The notes: a model not told the origin generated them from the sequence alone. A stretch of 64,000 nt of DNA from Acholeplasmataceae bacterium UBA6235 (GCA_002441525.1 DJWH01000033.1:6308-70307), one strand, 5' to 3'. Numbered from the stretch's first letter, positions 24,742-33,802 are shown. Numbers and translations are program-made.

Positions 24742-25671
24742 ATGGTCAATACAGAAATCATTCGATGGTTACAAACTGAATACAACATAGATTATTATAA
24801 CGATATCGCGTTTTCTTCCAACAAACGGGTATCTTTTGTCATTGATATCGATGAAAAACCGTTGATGGCACGTGTCACTTCAGGACAATTATCCAGCGTT
24901 TCATTACCTGATTGGACTGACTTCCCTGTCAATGATCTATTTGCATATGTTGATGAGAATAACTTGTTAGCCGAAGTGGAAGGTAGACACAGTTTCCTCC
25001 AAAACATACGAGATAAGTTTAATACATTTGACCAAGAACTCTATTTATATATCCCGGTCAAACGCATGTATGAACCGTTATGGCTTTATATGTCCTTTAC
25101 ACGTCACCAAATCAAAGACAAGCACTTTGTCTTCGCTCAAGTGGTTCGTATATATGAAGAAACACCGATTGAAATCATCCATTATCAAAAGACCTATCAA
25201 GACCCACTCACTAAATTGTTTTCTAGAGAAACCCTGAAATTACACATGAATCATTTAACATCCACTCGGGATTCTTATGTCATGTATCTCGATATCGATG
25301 ATTTCAAATATGTGAACGATCAGTTTGGACATCAAGCAGGTGATCAACTCTTGATTGATATCGCAAACCATTTCATCGGTACTTGGGAATACAATGTGTT
25401 GTACTATCGTTTGGGTGGGGATGAATTTTTCGTTTACTGTTACGACCACAGCTTAGAACAGATTAAAACCAGAGCAGAAAAAATCATTCATGATATTGAA
25501 TCCTTAACTGTGGTTGCGAGAACGGTTGGTATCAGTGCTTCGATTGGTATCGTTCAAATCACAGACGAAAACAAGGGTTACCATAACTTGCTAAACCTTG
25601 GAGATAAAACGATGTATCAATCCAAGGCCAAAGGCAAGGGCAGTTATACCCTCTATACCCCTGAAAAATAG
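24742..25671 (+). CDS. Diguanylate cyclase (GGDEF domain) with an N-terminal sensor-like region
   Basis: Makes cyclic di-GMP from two GTP. 309 residues from the ATG at 24742 (GGGAG about ten bases upstream); a GTG ten codons earlier is less likely. The first 150 residues look like a soluble, PAS-like sensory part with no membrane segment. The catalytic domain (about 155-305) has DPLTKLFSR at its start, YLDIDDFKYVNDQFGH, and an intact active site RLGGDEFF. The RxxD inhibitory site five residues upstream is missing, so product inhibition is unlikely. The gene sits between khpA and rimM on the opposite strand, with its own promoter (TTGTAA, 16 bp, TATGAT) and terminator. Confidence 0.92.
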   Translation: MVNTEIIRWLQTEYNIDYYNDIAFSSNKRVSFVIDIDEKPLMARVTSGQLSSVSLPDWTDFPVNDLFAYVDENNLLAEVEGRHSFLQNIRDKFNTFDQELYLYIPVKRMYEPLWLYMSFTRHQIKDKHFVFAQVVRIYEETPIEIIHYQKTYQDPLTKLFSRETLKLHMNHLTSTRDSYVMYLDIDDFKYVNDQFGHQAGDQLLIDIANHFIGTWEYNVLYYRLGGDEFFVYCYDHSLEQIKTRAEKIIHDIESLTVVARTVGISASIGIVQITDENKGYHNLLNLGDKTMYQSKAKGKGSYTLYTPEK

Positions 25672-25673
25672 TC

Positions 25674-25701
25674 AAAAGCATCCGAATCGGATGCTTTTTT
25701 T
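25674..25701 (+). terminator. Terminator of the diguanylate cyclase gene
   Basis: Perfect stem AAAGCATCCG / CGGATGC with a short loop and seven Ts. Confidence 0.9.
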
Positions 25702-25731
25702 GTGAAAAAAAAAGAGATTTTCATCTCTTCT
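25702..25731 (-). terminator. Terminator of the rpsP-khpA unit
   Basis: Stem AGAGA-TG / CA-TCTCT facing the minus strand with a long T-tract (the plus strand shows nine As). It marks the end of the rpsP-khpA half of the split cluster. Confidence 0.75.
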
Positions 25732-25980
25732 TTAGAATGCGTCAATGTCAATTTTAACGTGCTTGCCTTCTTTAGAAGCACCAGCATAAACAATTGTACG
25801 AATGGCTGAGGCAATTTTACCGCCCTTGCCAATGACACGGCCTAGGTCTTCTTGATTGACCAAAACCTGGATTGTAAGGTCACTCCCATCATCCGCAAGT
25901 GTTTTAACAAGTACATCCTCAGGGTGAAGCACCAATGGCGTAACGATATTTTTGATCAGTCCATCATAATTGATTGCCAT
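25732..25980 (-). CDS. khpA: KH-domain RNA-binding protein KhpA
   Basis: Small RNA-binding protein (YlqC/KhpA), 82 residues, with the KH signature loop GRVIGKGGKIASAIR in the middle and flanking beta strands. It works with KhpB in Firmicutes, where it affects cell size and RNA stability. It follows rpsP by 21 bases, its usual place. An intrinsic terminator overlaps the next interval, so the gene is the end of this transcript here. Confidence 0.93.
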   Translation of the reverse strand: MAINYDGLIKNIVTPLVLHPEDVLVKTLADDGSDLTIQVLVNQEDLGRVIGKGGKIASAIRTIVYAGASKEGKHVKIDIDAF

Positions 25981-26001
25981 GTTCCTCGAGCCCCCTTGGT
26001 G

Positions 26002-26247
26002 TTATTTTTCTAAAACGGAATACTTTTTGAATAGGTTTTTGACGGTTTCGGTTGGTTTAGCACCGTTATTAATCCATTTTGCTGCTTTTTCTTTGTCAAT
26101 TTCAACAATTGCTGGATTCTTAACAGGGTTATATGTACCAATGATTTCTAGGAAACGACCATCTCTTGGTGATGTAGCTTCTGTAGCTACCACACGGTAG
26201 AATGGGTTTTTATTGGATCCGTAACGTTGTAATCTGATTTTTACCAT
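26002..26247 (-). CDS. rpsP: 30S ribosomal protein S16
   Basis: 81 residues with the S16 start [20 protein letters not shown] and [14 protein letters not shown] in the middle, both diagnostic. It binds 16S rRNA early in 30S assembly. The gene is first in the cluster and has a strong promoter (TTGACA, 16 bp, TATAAT) about 35 bases upstream and an AAGGAGTG ribosome site. Confidence 0.97.
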   Translation of the reverse strand: MVKIRLQRYGSNKNPFYRVVATEATSPRDGRFLEIIGTYNPVKNPAIVEIDKEKAAKWINNGAKPTETVKNLFKKYSVLEK

Positions 26248-26281
26248 AGTTAATTCACTCCTTTTTTATCTTTCCATATCT

Positions 26282-26309
26282 ATTATACCGATTGAAAAGA
26301 TAATGTCAA
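26282..26309 (-). promoter_or_regulatory. rpsP promoter
   Basis: Perfect TTGACA (26309-26304), 16 bp, perfect TATAAT (26287-26282) on the minus strand. Confidence 0.85.
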
Positions 26310-26320
26310 GCCTTTTTCCT

Positions 26321-26554
26321 TTACACTTCAAATTTGACGTCTTGTGCTTGAAGCAATGAAGGTTCGTATTTGGAAACACCCTTCATCTTTTCTAGCGCTT
26401 GTCTAACTTCTTTTTCTTTGTTCTTGTCTAAATAAATCGTGCAGTATTTTGATTTTTGTGACACATAGAATACTTTGACATCCAGTTCTTCTATTTTGTT
26501 CACGACTTCTTTATTTTTGAAATACACGATATAAGATATACGATTAACCAACAT
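26321..26554 (-). CDS. ylbG: DUF2129 protein YlbG
   Basis: 77 residues from the ATG at 26554, chosen because AAGGAG lies about ten bases upstream. A longer frame to 26587 is inside ylbF. The pattern follows B. subtilis YlbG: a hydrophobic start ISYIVYF, VFYVSQKSKYCTIYL in the middle, and MKGVSKYEPSLL near the end. Its function is unknown. It overlaps ylbF by 11 bases, keeping the ylbF-ylbG pair known from Firmicutes. Confidence 0.83.
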   Translation of the reverse strand: MLVNRISYIVYFKNKEVVNKIEELDVKVFYVSQKSKYCTIYLDKNKEKEVRQALEKMKGVSKYEPSLLQAQDVKFEV

Positions 26555-26939
26555 GACAACTATTCTCCTTAAATAAACCCAGTTCATTCGGTACCTTCAC
26601 ATGGGAAGATATGGTTTGTCCTAAGTCTCTCGACAATGTATCCAAAGTCGTTTGAATCACTTTCTCAGCTGCTAAGTATTTCTTGACAGCTTCATGTTCA
26701 TAGAGCGCTCTTTTCGCAACCCCCAACACAGCGATGGTTTCTTTGAAATCGGGATGATAAGTTCCTCCAAGTGCTTGGACTTCGGTGAATTTTGCCATGG
26801 CTTTTTGATAAGCATCGATTTCATTTTTCAAATGAGTTTGCATATAGTTCCCATAAAATAATAAGTCTTTGAAGGCATCGGTTGATTTAATTTCATCTGC
26901 AACTTCATACGCTTTTAAAATGATGGCCATACGGTCCAT
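26544..26939 (-). CDS. ylbF: YlbF/YmcA-family protein (RicF-like)
   Basis: 131 residues from the ATG at 26939, preceded by GGGTGA; an ATG four codons earlier sits too close to the transcription start. Predicted mostly helical (AYEVADEIKSTDAFKDLLFYG, FKETIAVLGVAKRALYEHEAV), as in the Com_YlbF family. In B. subtilis YlbF forms the Ric/Y-complex that supports RNase Y and is needed for competence through ComK. A comK-like gene is encoded at 38 kb in this window. A strong promoter precedes it. Confidence 0.83.
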   Translation of the reverse strand: MDRMAIILKAYEVADEIKSTDAFKDLLFYGNYMQTHLKNEIDAYQKAMAKFTEVQALGGTYHPDFKETIAVLGVAKRALYEHEAVKKYLAAEKVIQTTLDTLSRDLGQTISSHVKVPNELGLFKENSCHVG

Positions 26940-26955
26940 AACATCACCCATAAAT

Positions 26956-26984
26956 ACTATACGTTTTTTTGGTTTTTTTGTCAA
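26956..26984 (-). promoter_or_regulatory. ylbF-ylbG promoter
   Basis: Perfect TTGACA (26984-26979), 17 bp, TATAGT (26961-26956) on the minus strand. It lies back to back with the def promoter (TATAAT at 27012-27017 on the plus strand). Confidence 0.8.
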
Positions 26985-27035
26985 AACAAGCACGACATTT
27001 TGTAAATATGTTATAATTAACACGAGGTGTTTGAA

Positions 27036-27620
27036 ATGATTTTAATGAAAGATATCATCCGTGAAGGGCACCCTACATTGACGAGGGTAGCGGATAAGGT
27101 AGCGATGCCGATTTCCGATGAAGACAAACAAACCGTATTCTCATTGTTTCAATATGTGATCAACTCACAAGACGATGAACTTGCGAAAAAATACAATTTA
27201 AGACCAGGTGTGGGGATTGCAGCGCCACAAATCAATGTATCTAAACGCATGTTTGCGATGCATGTCCATGATGTCGATGGCAAACTGTATTCGATGATGG
27301 TGGTCAATCCAAAGATTACCCACAGATCCGAAGAAATGGTGTATTTAAATGGTGGTGAAGGGTGTCTATCGGTTGATAGACCTACAGAAGGCCTTACCCC
27401 AAGACACTTGAGTATCAAGTTTGAAGCGTTTGTTTACGATGTGGAATCGAACGCATTTAAATTGAAGAGGGGTTCCCTTACAGGTTACCCAGCCACTGTA
27501 TTCCAACATGAGTATGACCATTTAGATGGCATCATGTTTACAACCAAACTCTACCCAGAAATACCCGGTGCTAAACCCTTATTTGAAGAATTTGAACCCG
27601 ATGATGTTTTAGATGAATAA
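27036..27620 (+). CDS. def: Peptide deformylase
   Basis: Removes the formyl group from nascent proteins; iron or zinc enzyme of 194 residues, matching the longer type 2 Gram-positive form. The three motifs are intact: GVGIAAPQ near residue 60, EGCLSVDRP near 108 and the metal-binding HEYDHLDG near 152. Start ATG 27036 has GAGGTG six bases upstream; another ATG follows three codons later. Single gene with its own terminator. Confidence 0.96.
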   Translation: MILMKDIIREGHPTLTRVADKVAMPISDEDKQTVFSLFQYVINSQDDELAKKYNLRPGVGIAAPQINVSKRMFAMHVHDVDGKLYSMMVVNPKITHRSEEMVYLNGGEGCLSVDRPTEGLTPRHLSIKFEAFVYDVESNAFKLKRGSLTGYPATVFQHEYDHLDGIMFTTKLYPEIPGAKPLFEEFEPDDVLDE

Positions 27621-27642
27621 CGAGCAAACTCGTTATTTTTTT
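27618..27642 (+). terminator. Terminator of def
   Basis: Stem AACGAG / CTCGTT with an AAA-type loop and a T-tract. A second hairpin (AAAGGCG / CGCCTTT, 27652-27673) serves the convergent minus-strand gene. Confidence 0.85.
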
Positions 27643-27668
27643 CATCAAAAAAAGGCGATAGGTCGCCT

Positions 27669-28538
27669 TTATTCAATCACTTTCTTAATCACCGTAATAA
27701 AGATTTTATGCATATCGGTCATCGACAATGCTTGATCTGGGGTGATGTGTAATTTTTGATCCATGCGTTGGTAATGGATCTTTTCTTTTTTATTTTTGGA
27801 AAATAGCCCTAAAAACTTCTTTTGTTGGTAGACTTCTTGGCGATTCTCGATATAATCCAATAAGTTGTTGTCCATCAAATAAAGACCTTTGAATTTATCT
27901 CTATTCGCTTTTTTTAAGACATCGATGATGTTCGCTACACCAAAGCCCAATAAATACGGTTGACCATCTTTTTCGATGTCGTATATTCTAATAATTTGAG
28001 TGTTATTCTTAAGTATCCGGTAACTGGTTGTGACACTAGAACCCAATTGGTGGATGATGGCTGGGTCAAAAACAAATTTAATCTGTTTGATTTCATTGAT
28101 CAAATAAGCCACTTGACCAACCGCGTATCCCAATGGGATGGCGAAAACCAATTCGAAATGTTTTTTCTTGGTTTCATCCATCAAATATTTGATGTGTTCG
28201 ACCAATAAATCGTGTTGGACGTCAAAACTATCCAAAGACGGTAACGTGAGGATTAAGTATTTAGTCCCCAGTGTTTCTGCATTTTGAAATAATAACGTTA
28301 AGTCGTTTTTGTTGATGGTGGATAGATGGTATCGATACATCGAATCGATGATTTGAAGGCTGAGTTTGTCTTTTTTCAATCGAATCGGTAAGGATTTTAA
28401 GACGCTCACATCCACGTTCAATAATGTTTGTTCATCGAAATAGCGCATCGATAGTAGTTTGATATCTAATTCATTATACAAATCTAACTGCGCATCGATT
28501 GAATGAAATTTTTGATCAAAATAACCGGTTAGACTCAT
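27669..28538 (-). CDS. TIM-barrel-like protein, possibly sugar isomerase/AP-endonuclease superfamily
   Basis: 289 residues with no motif I can tie to one function. Alternating strands and helices such as TKYLILTLPSLDSF, HFELVFAIPLGYAVGQVAYLI, IKFVFDPAIIHQ and IIRIYDIEKDGQPYLLGFG resemble the xylose isomerase-like TIM barrel (AP endonuclease 2 superfamily). The FDPA and IRIYDIEKDG segments are where that family keeps metal ligands, but a full ligand set is not obvious. It lies three bases after the trmH-type gene, and thiI is upstream, so it belongs to a tRNA/rRNA-modification operon. Function unknown. Confidence 0.5.
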   Translation of the reverse strand: MSLTGYFDQKFHSIDAQLDLYNELDIKLLSMRYFDEQTLLNVDVSVLKSLPIRLKKDKLSLQIIDSMYRYHLSTINKNDLTLLFQNAETLGTKYLILTLPSLDSFDVQHDLLVEHIKYLMDETKKKHFELVFAIPLGYAVGQVAYLINEIKQIKFVFDPAIIHQLGSSVTTSYRILKNNTQIIRIYDIEKDGQPYLLGFGVANIIDVLKKANRDKFKGLYLMDNNLLDYIENRQEVYQQKKFLGLFSKNKKEKIHYQRMDQKLHITPDQALSMTDMHKIFITVIKKVIE

Positions 28539-28541
28539 ATA

Positions 28542-29249
28542 TTACACCTGCCATTCATACATGATGATTGAACCTGCCATCGCGACATTTAAGGATTCGA
28601 TGTCTTTGGTTGGGATATAGACCAATTGGTCAGATAATGCCATGATTTCTTTACTGACGCCTGCACCTTCATTACCTAGAACAAGCACACATTTTTCAGG
28701 GACAATTACCGACTGAATGCTAGATGCTTGTTGGCCTAAAGCGGTGGTGAAAATGGTGTAGCCTTGTTGTTTCAAAATGTTGATGGTTTCGATTAAGGGT
28801 TGTCGAATCAAATTCGCGTAGAACAAGTTGCCTTGGGTGGCTCGAATGGTTTTGTCATTGTAAAAATCTGCTGTATTGGGTGAGGCGATGATGGTATCAA
28901 AACCAAAGCCAACTGCGCTACGGATGAGCGTCCCCACATTGCCTGGGTCTTGGACATCATCCAGCATCAATATACGATTCGAGAAGGGTTTAGGTTCTTT
29001 TTTCTTCACAATCCCAATCACATTGAGTGGGCTATCCGTTAACGACAGGGATTTCATCAACGATTCGCTGATGAGGGTGCCTTGACGGGTCGGGTCAGAC
29101 GTATAAATGTCAATTTCAAAGCCTTGTTTGATGGCTTCTTCTACTGAATGTTCACCATAAATCAAAAAAGCCTGATGTATATCACGGTGTTTTTTGGTTT
29201 GAAGTTTGAGGATGTGTTTGATTTGATCATTGTCCTTCGATGTGATCAT
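28542..29249 (-). CDS. TrmH/SpoU-family RNA 2'-O-methyltransferase
   Basis: SAM-dependent RNA methyltransferase of 235 residues. Start ATG 29249 has GGGAGG six bases upstream; longer frames run into thiI. An N-terminal substrate-binding part (SKDNDQIKHILKLQTKKHR) precedes the knotted SPOUT domain. Its motifs are LMLDDVQDPGNVGTLIRSA, CVLVLGNEGAGVS and IPTKDIESLNVAMAGSI. The target is probably 23S rRNA as in the RlmB/TsnR type, but tRNA is possible. It overlaps the end of thiI by 23 bases. Confidence 0.9.
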   Translation of the reverse strand: MITSKDNDQIKHILKLQTKKHRDIHQAFLIYGEHSVEEAIKQGFEIDIYTSDPTRQGTLISESLMKSLSLTDSPLNVIGIVKKKEPKPFSNRILMLDDVQDPGNVGTLIRSAVGFGFDTIIASPNTADFYNDKTIRATQGNLFYANLIRQPLIETINILKQQGYTIFTTALGQQASSIQSVIVPEKCVLVLGNEGAGVSKEIMALSDQLVYIPTKDIESLNVAMAGSIIMYEWQV

Positions 29250-30489
29250 GCATGGCCTCCCACGCTTCTGTGACGGTGAATCCGTGTTGTTCCAAACGAA
29301 TATCACTATTCGGTGTGATGACAAATGTCTTCGTTTGTGCGACAATTTCATCTATTATTTTATCATATTCAACCATAAACTTTTCATTGATTAACGCTTT
29401 TTTAATGTTTGGTTTGGTTGAAGAACCACTCGGGGTATAGATGGTACAACAATCCTCAAATGGCATAATCGATATATCATAGGTGTCGATTTGTTTAGAT
29501 AGTTTTATGATGTCTTGTTTGTCTGTGGTAACCAAAGGTCTAATCACAGGGATGGTCGTTACCGCTTCGATGGTATGCATCGAATCGAGGGTTTGTGAAG
29601 CCACTTGTCCAATCGATTCTCCGGTGATCAGTACCAATGCGTGTTTCTTTTGTGCGAGTTTTTCAGATACCCTAAAGAACATACGTCTCATCACGGTAAT
29701 CACATAGCTAGGCGATATTCTCGCAATGATTTCTTGGTGTAATTTAAAAAACGGTACCATGTGTAAACGGAATTCTTGACGATATGCATAAACCGACATC
29801 TTTTTCGCCAGTTCAATGACTTTTTGAGCCGATTCGATGGATGTCATTGGAGTAGATTCAAAATGTATCCCCTCAACTTCAACCCCTTGTTTCATGGCTA
29901 AGAATCCAGCCACAGGGGAATCAATACCCCCAGATATGAGTAATAGTCCTCTACCTGCTACGCCTACGGGAAAACCACCTAAACCCTTTTTAGAATCTAA
30001 ATAGATGAGGGCTTCGGTTTCATTAATTTCCACGTGTAAAGTAACCTCAGGGTTTCGTACATCGACAGTCACCAATTCGTGGACTTCTTTCAAAATCCCT
30101 TTGGACAAGATTTGTGTGATTTCTTGAGATGTATGGGGGAGACTCTTATCGGTACGTTTGGTTTCAACTTTGAATGTTTTCTTGGCTTTTACTTCATTTT
30201 GAATGACTTGAATGGCATTTAAAACAATCGATTCATAGTCTTTTTCGGAGCTTTTCACAAAACTGAATGAACCAATCCCGGTAACATGCATTAAAGCTTG
30301 TTCAATCGCATTCAAGTCTTCGTTTTGAATGACCAAAAAAAGCCTGTCATGACGTTTTTCAAGCGCAACATTCAAGTGTTTCGTGTTTTGTTTTAGAAGC
30401 GCGATGGCGCGTTCTCTGAATATTTTTTGATTTTTTCCTTTTAACATTAAATCGCCGAAGCGAATCAATACTTTGTCATATGTCGACAT
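29227..30489 (-). CDS. thiI: tRNA 4-thiouridine synthase ThiI
   Basis: Adds sulfur to U8 of tRNA and can serve in thiamine synthesis. 420 residues from ATG 30489, which has GGTGATG just upstream. It contains the N-terminal ferredoxin-like/THUMP part and the PP-loop SGGIDSPVAGF near residue 180. There is no C-terminal rhodanese domain, so sulfur probably comes from a dedicated cysteine desulfurase; the only one seen here is SufS. Diagnostic VITGESIGQVASQTL is present, with a conserved CCTIYTP near 340. Confidence 0.94.
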   Translation of the reverse strand: MSTYDKVLIRFGDLMLKGKNQKIFRERAIALLKQNTKHLNVALEKRHDRLFLVIQNEDLNAIEQALMHVTGIGSFSFVKSSEKDYESIVLNAIQVIQNEVKAKKTFKVETKRTDKSLPHTSQEITQILSKGILKEVHELVTVDVRNPEVTLHVEINETEALIYLDSKKGLGGFPVGVAGRGLLLISGGIDSPVAGFLAMKQGVEVEGIHFESTPMTSIESAQKVIELAKKMSVYAYRQEFRLHMVPFFKLHQEIIARISPSYVITVMRRMFFRVSEKLAQKKHALVLITGESIGQVASQTLDSMHTIEAVTTIPVIRPLVTTDKQDIIKLSKQIDTYDISIMPFEDCCTIYTPSGSSTKPNIKKALINEKFMVEYDKIIDEIVAQTKTFVITPNSDIRLEQHGFTVTEAWEAMHDHIEGQ

Positions 30490-30567
30490 GTCATCACCAA
30501 AAACCATTTTACCATAAACTCGCGATATATTTTGATATAATGGTGTTATTGAGATAAAGGAGTATTG

Positions 30568-31014
30568 ATGATGGAACTATTACTACAAAGCGCTGAAGCG
30601 CTATTAAAGGAAACAAAAAATAATGTATCTTTACTATCGAATGCGAGTGCATTCATCAAGGCTTATGTTCCGGATCTGAACTGGGCGGGTTTTTACTTGT
30701 ATGAACAAAACAAACTCATTCTAGGGCCATTTCAAGGGCTTCCTGCCTGTGTTGAAATCGATTTAGGCAAAGGGGTTTGTGGGACTTCCTATGAAAAAAA
30801 AGAAATCCTCAACGTCCCAGATGTTCATGATTTTGACGGACACATTGCTTGTGACTCTAATTCAAATTCAGAGTTGGTTATTCCACTGTTTAAACATGGG
30901 AAAGGCATTGGTGTCATGGACATCGATAGCCCCGTTTTCAATCGATTTGATTCAGACCTCCAACGCTTCTTTGAAAAGCTATCGGAGATCATCATCGATT
31001 TATATGAAATATAA
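30568..31014 (+). CDS. msrC: Free methionine-(R)-sulfoxide reductase (GAF domain)
   Basis: Reduces free methionine-R-sulfoxide; a GAF-fold enzyme of about 148 residues. The three active cysteines are visible: GPFQGLPACVEI, GKGVCGTS and HIACDSNSNSELVIPLF. NVPDVHDFDGHIACDS is diagnostic. Start: AAAGGAG precedes two adjacent ATGs (30568 and 30571), so the exact start may be off by one codon. It is one of two oxidative-stress genes here, with spx. Confidence 0.93.
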   Translation: MMELLLQSAEALLKETKNNVSLLSNASAFIKAYVPDLNWAGFYLYEQNKLILGPFQGLPACVEIDLGKGVCGTSYEKKEILNVPDVHDFDGHIACDSNSNSELVIPLFKHGKGIGVMDIDSPVFNRFDSDLQRFFEKLSEIIIDLYEI

Positions 31015-31190
31015 TTGACATTACCCACGCAATTGTATATAATATCACTTGTCGGTAAAAGCAGGCACAACAATTTAAGATTCTGATCTCTTCCCACTGG
31101 GGTAGCTAGTAACCTTTCTGCTTTAAGGCGAACACGATTTGAAGATCACCTTAATATTGAACATGCATTTTTACCACCAAATCTATAAGG
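31015..31190 (+). promoter_or_regulatory. rpsD promoter and likely S4 leader
   Basis: TTGACA (31015-31020), 17 bp, TATAAT (31038-31043), all perfect. About 150 bases of leader follow before rpsD. The leader contains TCCCACTGGGGTAGCTAGTAACC and other paired segments (quoted partly). S4 autoregulates rpsD through such leaders in Firmicutes. The promoter is clear; the leader identity is an inference from position and length. Confidence 0.65.
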
Positions 31191-31201
31191 AGGTAAAAAT
31201 A

Positions 31202-31801
31202 ATGAGTCGTTACACAGGTCCATCTTGGAAAATTTCCCGTCGTTTGAACTATTCCGTTTCTGAAACAGGAAAAGAATTACAACGTCGCCCGTACGCACCT
31301 GGCCAACATGGTCAACGCAGAGCTAAAGTCAGCGAATATGGTCAACAACTTCAAGAAAAGCAAAAGGTTAGATTTACTTACGGCGTTTCTGAAAAGCAAT
31401 TCCATAAGACATTCGTTGAAGCTAGAAAACTCGCAGGTATTCACGGTGAAAACTTCTTGAAGTTACTCGAATCTAGATTAGATAACGTTGTTTATCGTTT
31501 AGGTTACGCAGCAACCAGAGCACAAGCTAGACAATTAGTTAACCACGGTCATTTCTTAGTTGACGGTAACAAAGTGGATATTCCATCTTACCGTTTAGTT
31601 CCTGGACAAAAAGTATCTTTACGTGAAACATCTAAAGGATTGTCAGTCATCAAGGCTGCCCTTGAAAAGATGGTATTACGCAAGGATTACGTATCGTTCG
31701 ATGAAGCTACTTTAGTAGGTACATTCGTAAGATATCCAGAAAGAAATGAAATTCTACCAGACGTTAAAGAACAACTAATCGTTGAATTCTACAACCGCTA
31801 A
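31202..31801 (+). CDS. rpsD: 30S ribosomal protein S4
   Basis: 199 residues, the cysteine-free form of S4: [18 protein letters not shown] and [13 protein letters not shown] at the N-terminus, and the S4 RNA-binding domain [30 protein letters not shown] (cited in part) around residue 95-125. Start ATG 31202 follows AAGGAGG. S4 nucleates 30S assembly and often represses its own translation. The gene stands alone. Confidence 0.97.
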   Translation: MSRYTGPSWKISRRLNYSVSETGKELQRRPYAPGQHGQRRAKVSEYGQQLQEKQKVRFTYGVSEKQFHKTFVEARKLAGIHGENFLKLLESRLDNVVYRLGYAATRAQARQLVNHGHFLVDGNKVDIPSYRLVPGQKVSLRETSKGLSVIKAALEKMVLRKDYVSFDEATLVGTFVRYPERNEILPDVKEQLIVEFYNR

Positions 31802-31807
31802 TTGAAT

Positions 31808-31838
31808 TTAAAAAGCATCCAAATCGGATGCTTTTTTT
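31808..31838. terminator. Bidirectional terminator after rpsD
   Basis: Stem AAAGCATCC / GGATGCTTT followed by eight Ts; a minus-strand T-tract is also present for the convergent protease gene. Confidence 0.9.
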
Positions 31839-33802
31839 TATTCTATGTTGTAGAAAGGCGTGACTTTTGATCGAATTTGGTTGTAGTAATACTTGCTCAT
31901 ATGTGTGCTTAAGTTATAGACTTCGTTATCTAACGATAATGCCATCTTCACTTTTTGGATACCCAATGTGAAACGCTCTTGGTCCTCAAAGTTAGCTGTC
32001 AAAAGTAAATGGTTTTGTTGGAACCCATCGTTGTATGTTTCTTTAAATAAATAGGCTGAATAGGCTAAATTCTCGCCTTGAATGGTATCTTTGATGAAAT
32101 CCATCACAGTATCGTCATAGCTAAATGGGGTGATTGACACCAGTTTTCGTCGTTTAGTAGTATATAAACCCTTCGAAAAGGCAAGCTCAATCAAATCCAA
32201 CATCTTCACCCTAAACTCGTCTAATTTCTCTTGTAAACCCAAACGAACGGCAGCGTATCCAATGATTTCTAATTCAGACACAAACTTGATGGAAAGATCA
32301 ATGGCTTGATATACCTCTTCAATGCCTTTGGGATCATGATATTCATTTAGTAAAAATGACCCGCGAATGTAATGAAGATACCCCGTACCGCCATAGTGTT
32401 CTATAAATGTAGCAGACGCTTTCATGAATGCGTCTATATGACCAACATCGTATAGCGCTAGTACATAAAGATATAAACTCATTTTGTCGGTCATTGGATT
32501 TTCTTGATATCGCTCAATGGTTTTGATTGCCGGTTGATAGATATACGTATAGGTGTATTTGTAGTTATCCTTGCCTTCCGGTGGCATTTCATCAAATACC
32601 TTCAATAACGCTTGTAGTTCGGTTTCATCATAGGGGATCATCGGTTCGATCTCAAAAGTATCTACACCAAACCTTTCCATGCGTTGGAACAATGTCGGAT
32701 GGGTGTGACGTTTACGAATGAGTTCTTTAGGAATTCTTTGATCGATTTCACCTTTGTGTATGGAAAGATACTCCAGGAAATCGCGAAAATCGTCTTCAAA
32801 ATGTGTGGCAGTCGGTTCTTCTGTCTTTGTTAGGTTGGATTCAATCAAGGGTCTTTGCGCATAGTTTTCAAAGTACTCAATCTTTAAACCTGCACTGATA
32901 TATGTCTTGTTGTAGCCTTTATCGATTAACGCCTCATCCGCTCTTAATTCAATGAATTTCGAACTGAGTTGTTTATACATTTCGAATTTGAATCGTGAAT
33001 AAATGGCCATCGCTTGAAATAAATATTGGTTAAATAATTGCATCCCGCCTTCACCGGATAATCTGTCCAATAACTCGATTGAACGATACCAACGGTTCGA
33101 TTTCAGTGAATCTTGATGGATCAGGTGTGCCAGTTCGTGGAGCAGTATCGTAAAGAGTTCTTCTGCATTGAGCATTTGAAGTAAGTTCAAACCAATGGTA
33201 ATATGGTGTTTACCTCGTCCATAAGCGATGGTCGCGTTATTACCAGGAATAACATAAAGTACGATTGTACTAGAGACCCCCATGGTTTGATTGGCTTTAT
33301 CCAAAAGGTCATATAAACGCGGGTATGCTTGTTTTGTTAGCGGGTAGCCGTATGAATTCTGACCATTTTTAAATAAATATATCGTCATGTTGGCGTAAAT
33401 CATCATGAGTAGAACCAAAAATACTTGAATATCCACACCCTTTAAAACAACTGAGAACAGTACCGATGGAAATAAAATGAGTAAACTCATAATGAACCAT
33501 AGATAGGTTTTGGTTAATCGATGATTTTTCTTCATCATTTCATGGATTTCTTCAATAGAGTCAAACCCTTTTAAATTGGTTTCATCGTATTTAGCTTTGA
33601 GTTTTTTTAAATCTTTGGTCATGGTTTTCTTGATTTTCATCAAACCAATCACATTACCAATGACTGTGAGTATGATGAAAAAAATCAGTGTAGAAAGTCC
33701 AATGAATAGCCAAAATTCAGATAAAAAGCTCATTAAAAAGCCAATACCTATGATCAATAGTAAAATTCCAATGAGTAGTACAATCTGTTTAATGTATCGC
33801 AT
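31838..33802 (-). CDS. Membrane-anchored M48-like zinc metalloprotease
   Basis: 654 residues with four hydrophobic segments in the first 150 residues, in two pairs. Then comes a zinc site FTILLHELAHLIHQD (HExxH) near residue 220 and a possible third ligand FIELRADEALIDKG near 290. The layout fits the M48/M56 group of integral-membrane peptidases. The remaining 330 residues are soluble, helical and TPR-like in feel (YVLALYDVGHIDAFMKAS, LGLQEKLDEF), with no recognised domain. HtpX-type members clear damaged membrane proteins; a role in quality control is an inference. Monocistronic. Confidence 0.8.
   Translation of the reverse strand: MRYIKQIVLLIGILLLIIGIGFLMSFLSEFWLFIGLSTLIFFIILTVIGNVIGLMKIKKTMTKDLKKLKAKYDETNLKGFDSIEEIHEMMKKNHRLTKTYLWFIMSLLILFPSVLFSVVLKGVDIQVFLVLLMMIYANMTIYLFKNGQNSYGYPLTKQAYPRLYDLLDKANQTMGVSSTIVLYVIPGNNATIAYGRGKHHITIGLNLLQMLNAEELFTILLHELAHLIHQDSLKSNRWYRSIELLDRLSGEGGMQLFNQYLFQAMAIYSRFKFEMYKQLSSKFIELRADEALIDKGYNKTYISAGLKIEYFENYAQRPLIESNLTKTEEPTATHFEDDFRDFLEYLSIHKGEIDQRIPKELIRKRHTHPTLFQRMERFGVDTFEIEPMIPYDETELQALLKVFDEMPPEGKDNYKYTYTYIYQPAIKTIERYQENPMTDKMSLYLYVLALYDVGHIDAFMKASATFIEHYGGTGYLHYIRGSFLLNEYHDPKGIEEVYQAIDLSIKFVSELEIIGYAAVRLGLQEKLDEFRVKMLDLIELAFSKGLYTTKRRKLVSITPFSYDDTVMDFIKDTIQGENLAYSAYLFKETYNDGFQQNHLLLTANFEDQERFTLGIQKVKMALSLDNEVYNLSTHMSKYYYNQIRSKVTPFYNIE

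Noticed and set aside
31050-31190. T-box before rpsD
   Set aside because: No GGTGG T-box sequence or specifier; a ribosomal-protein leader is more likely.
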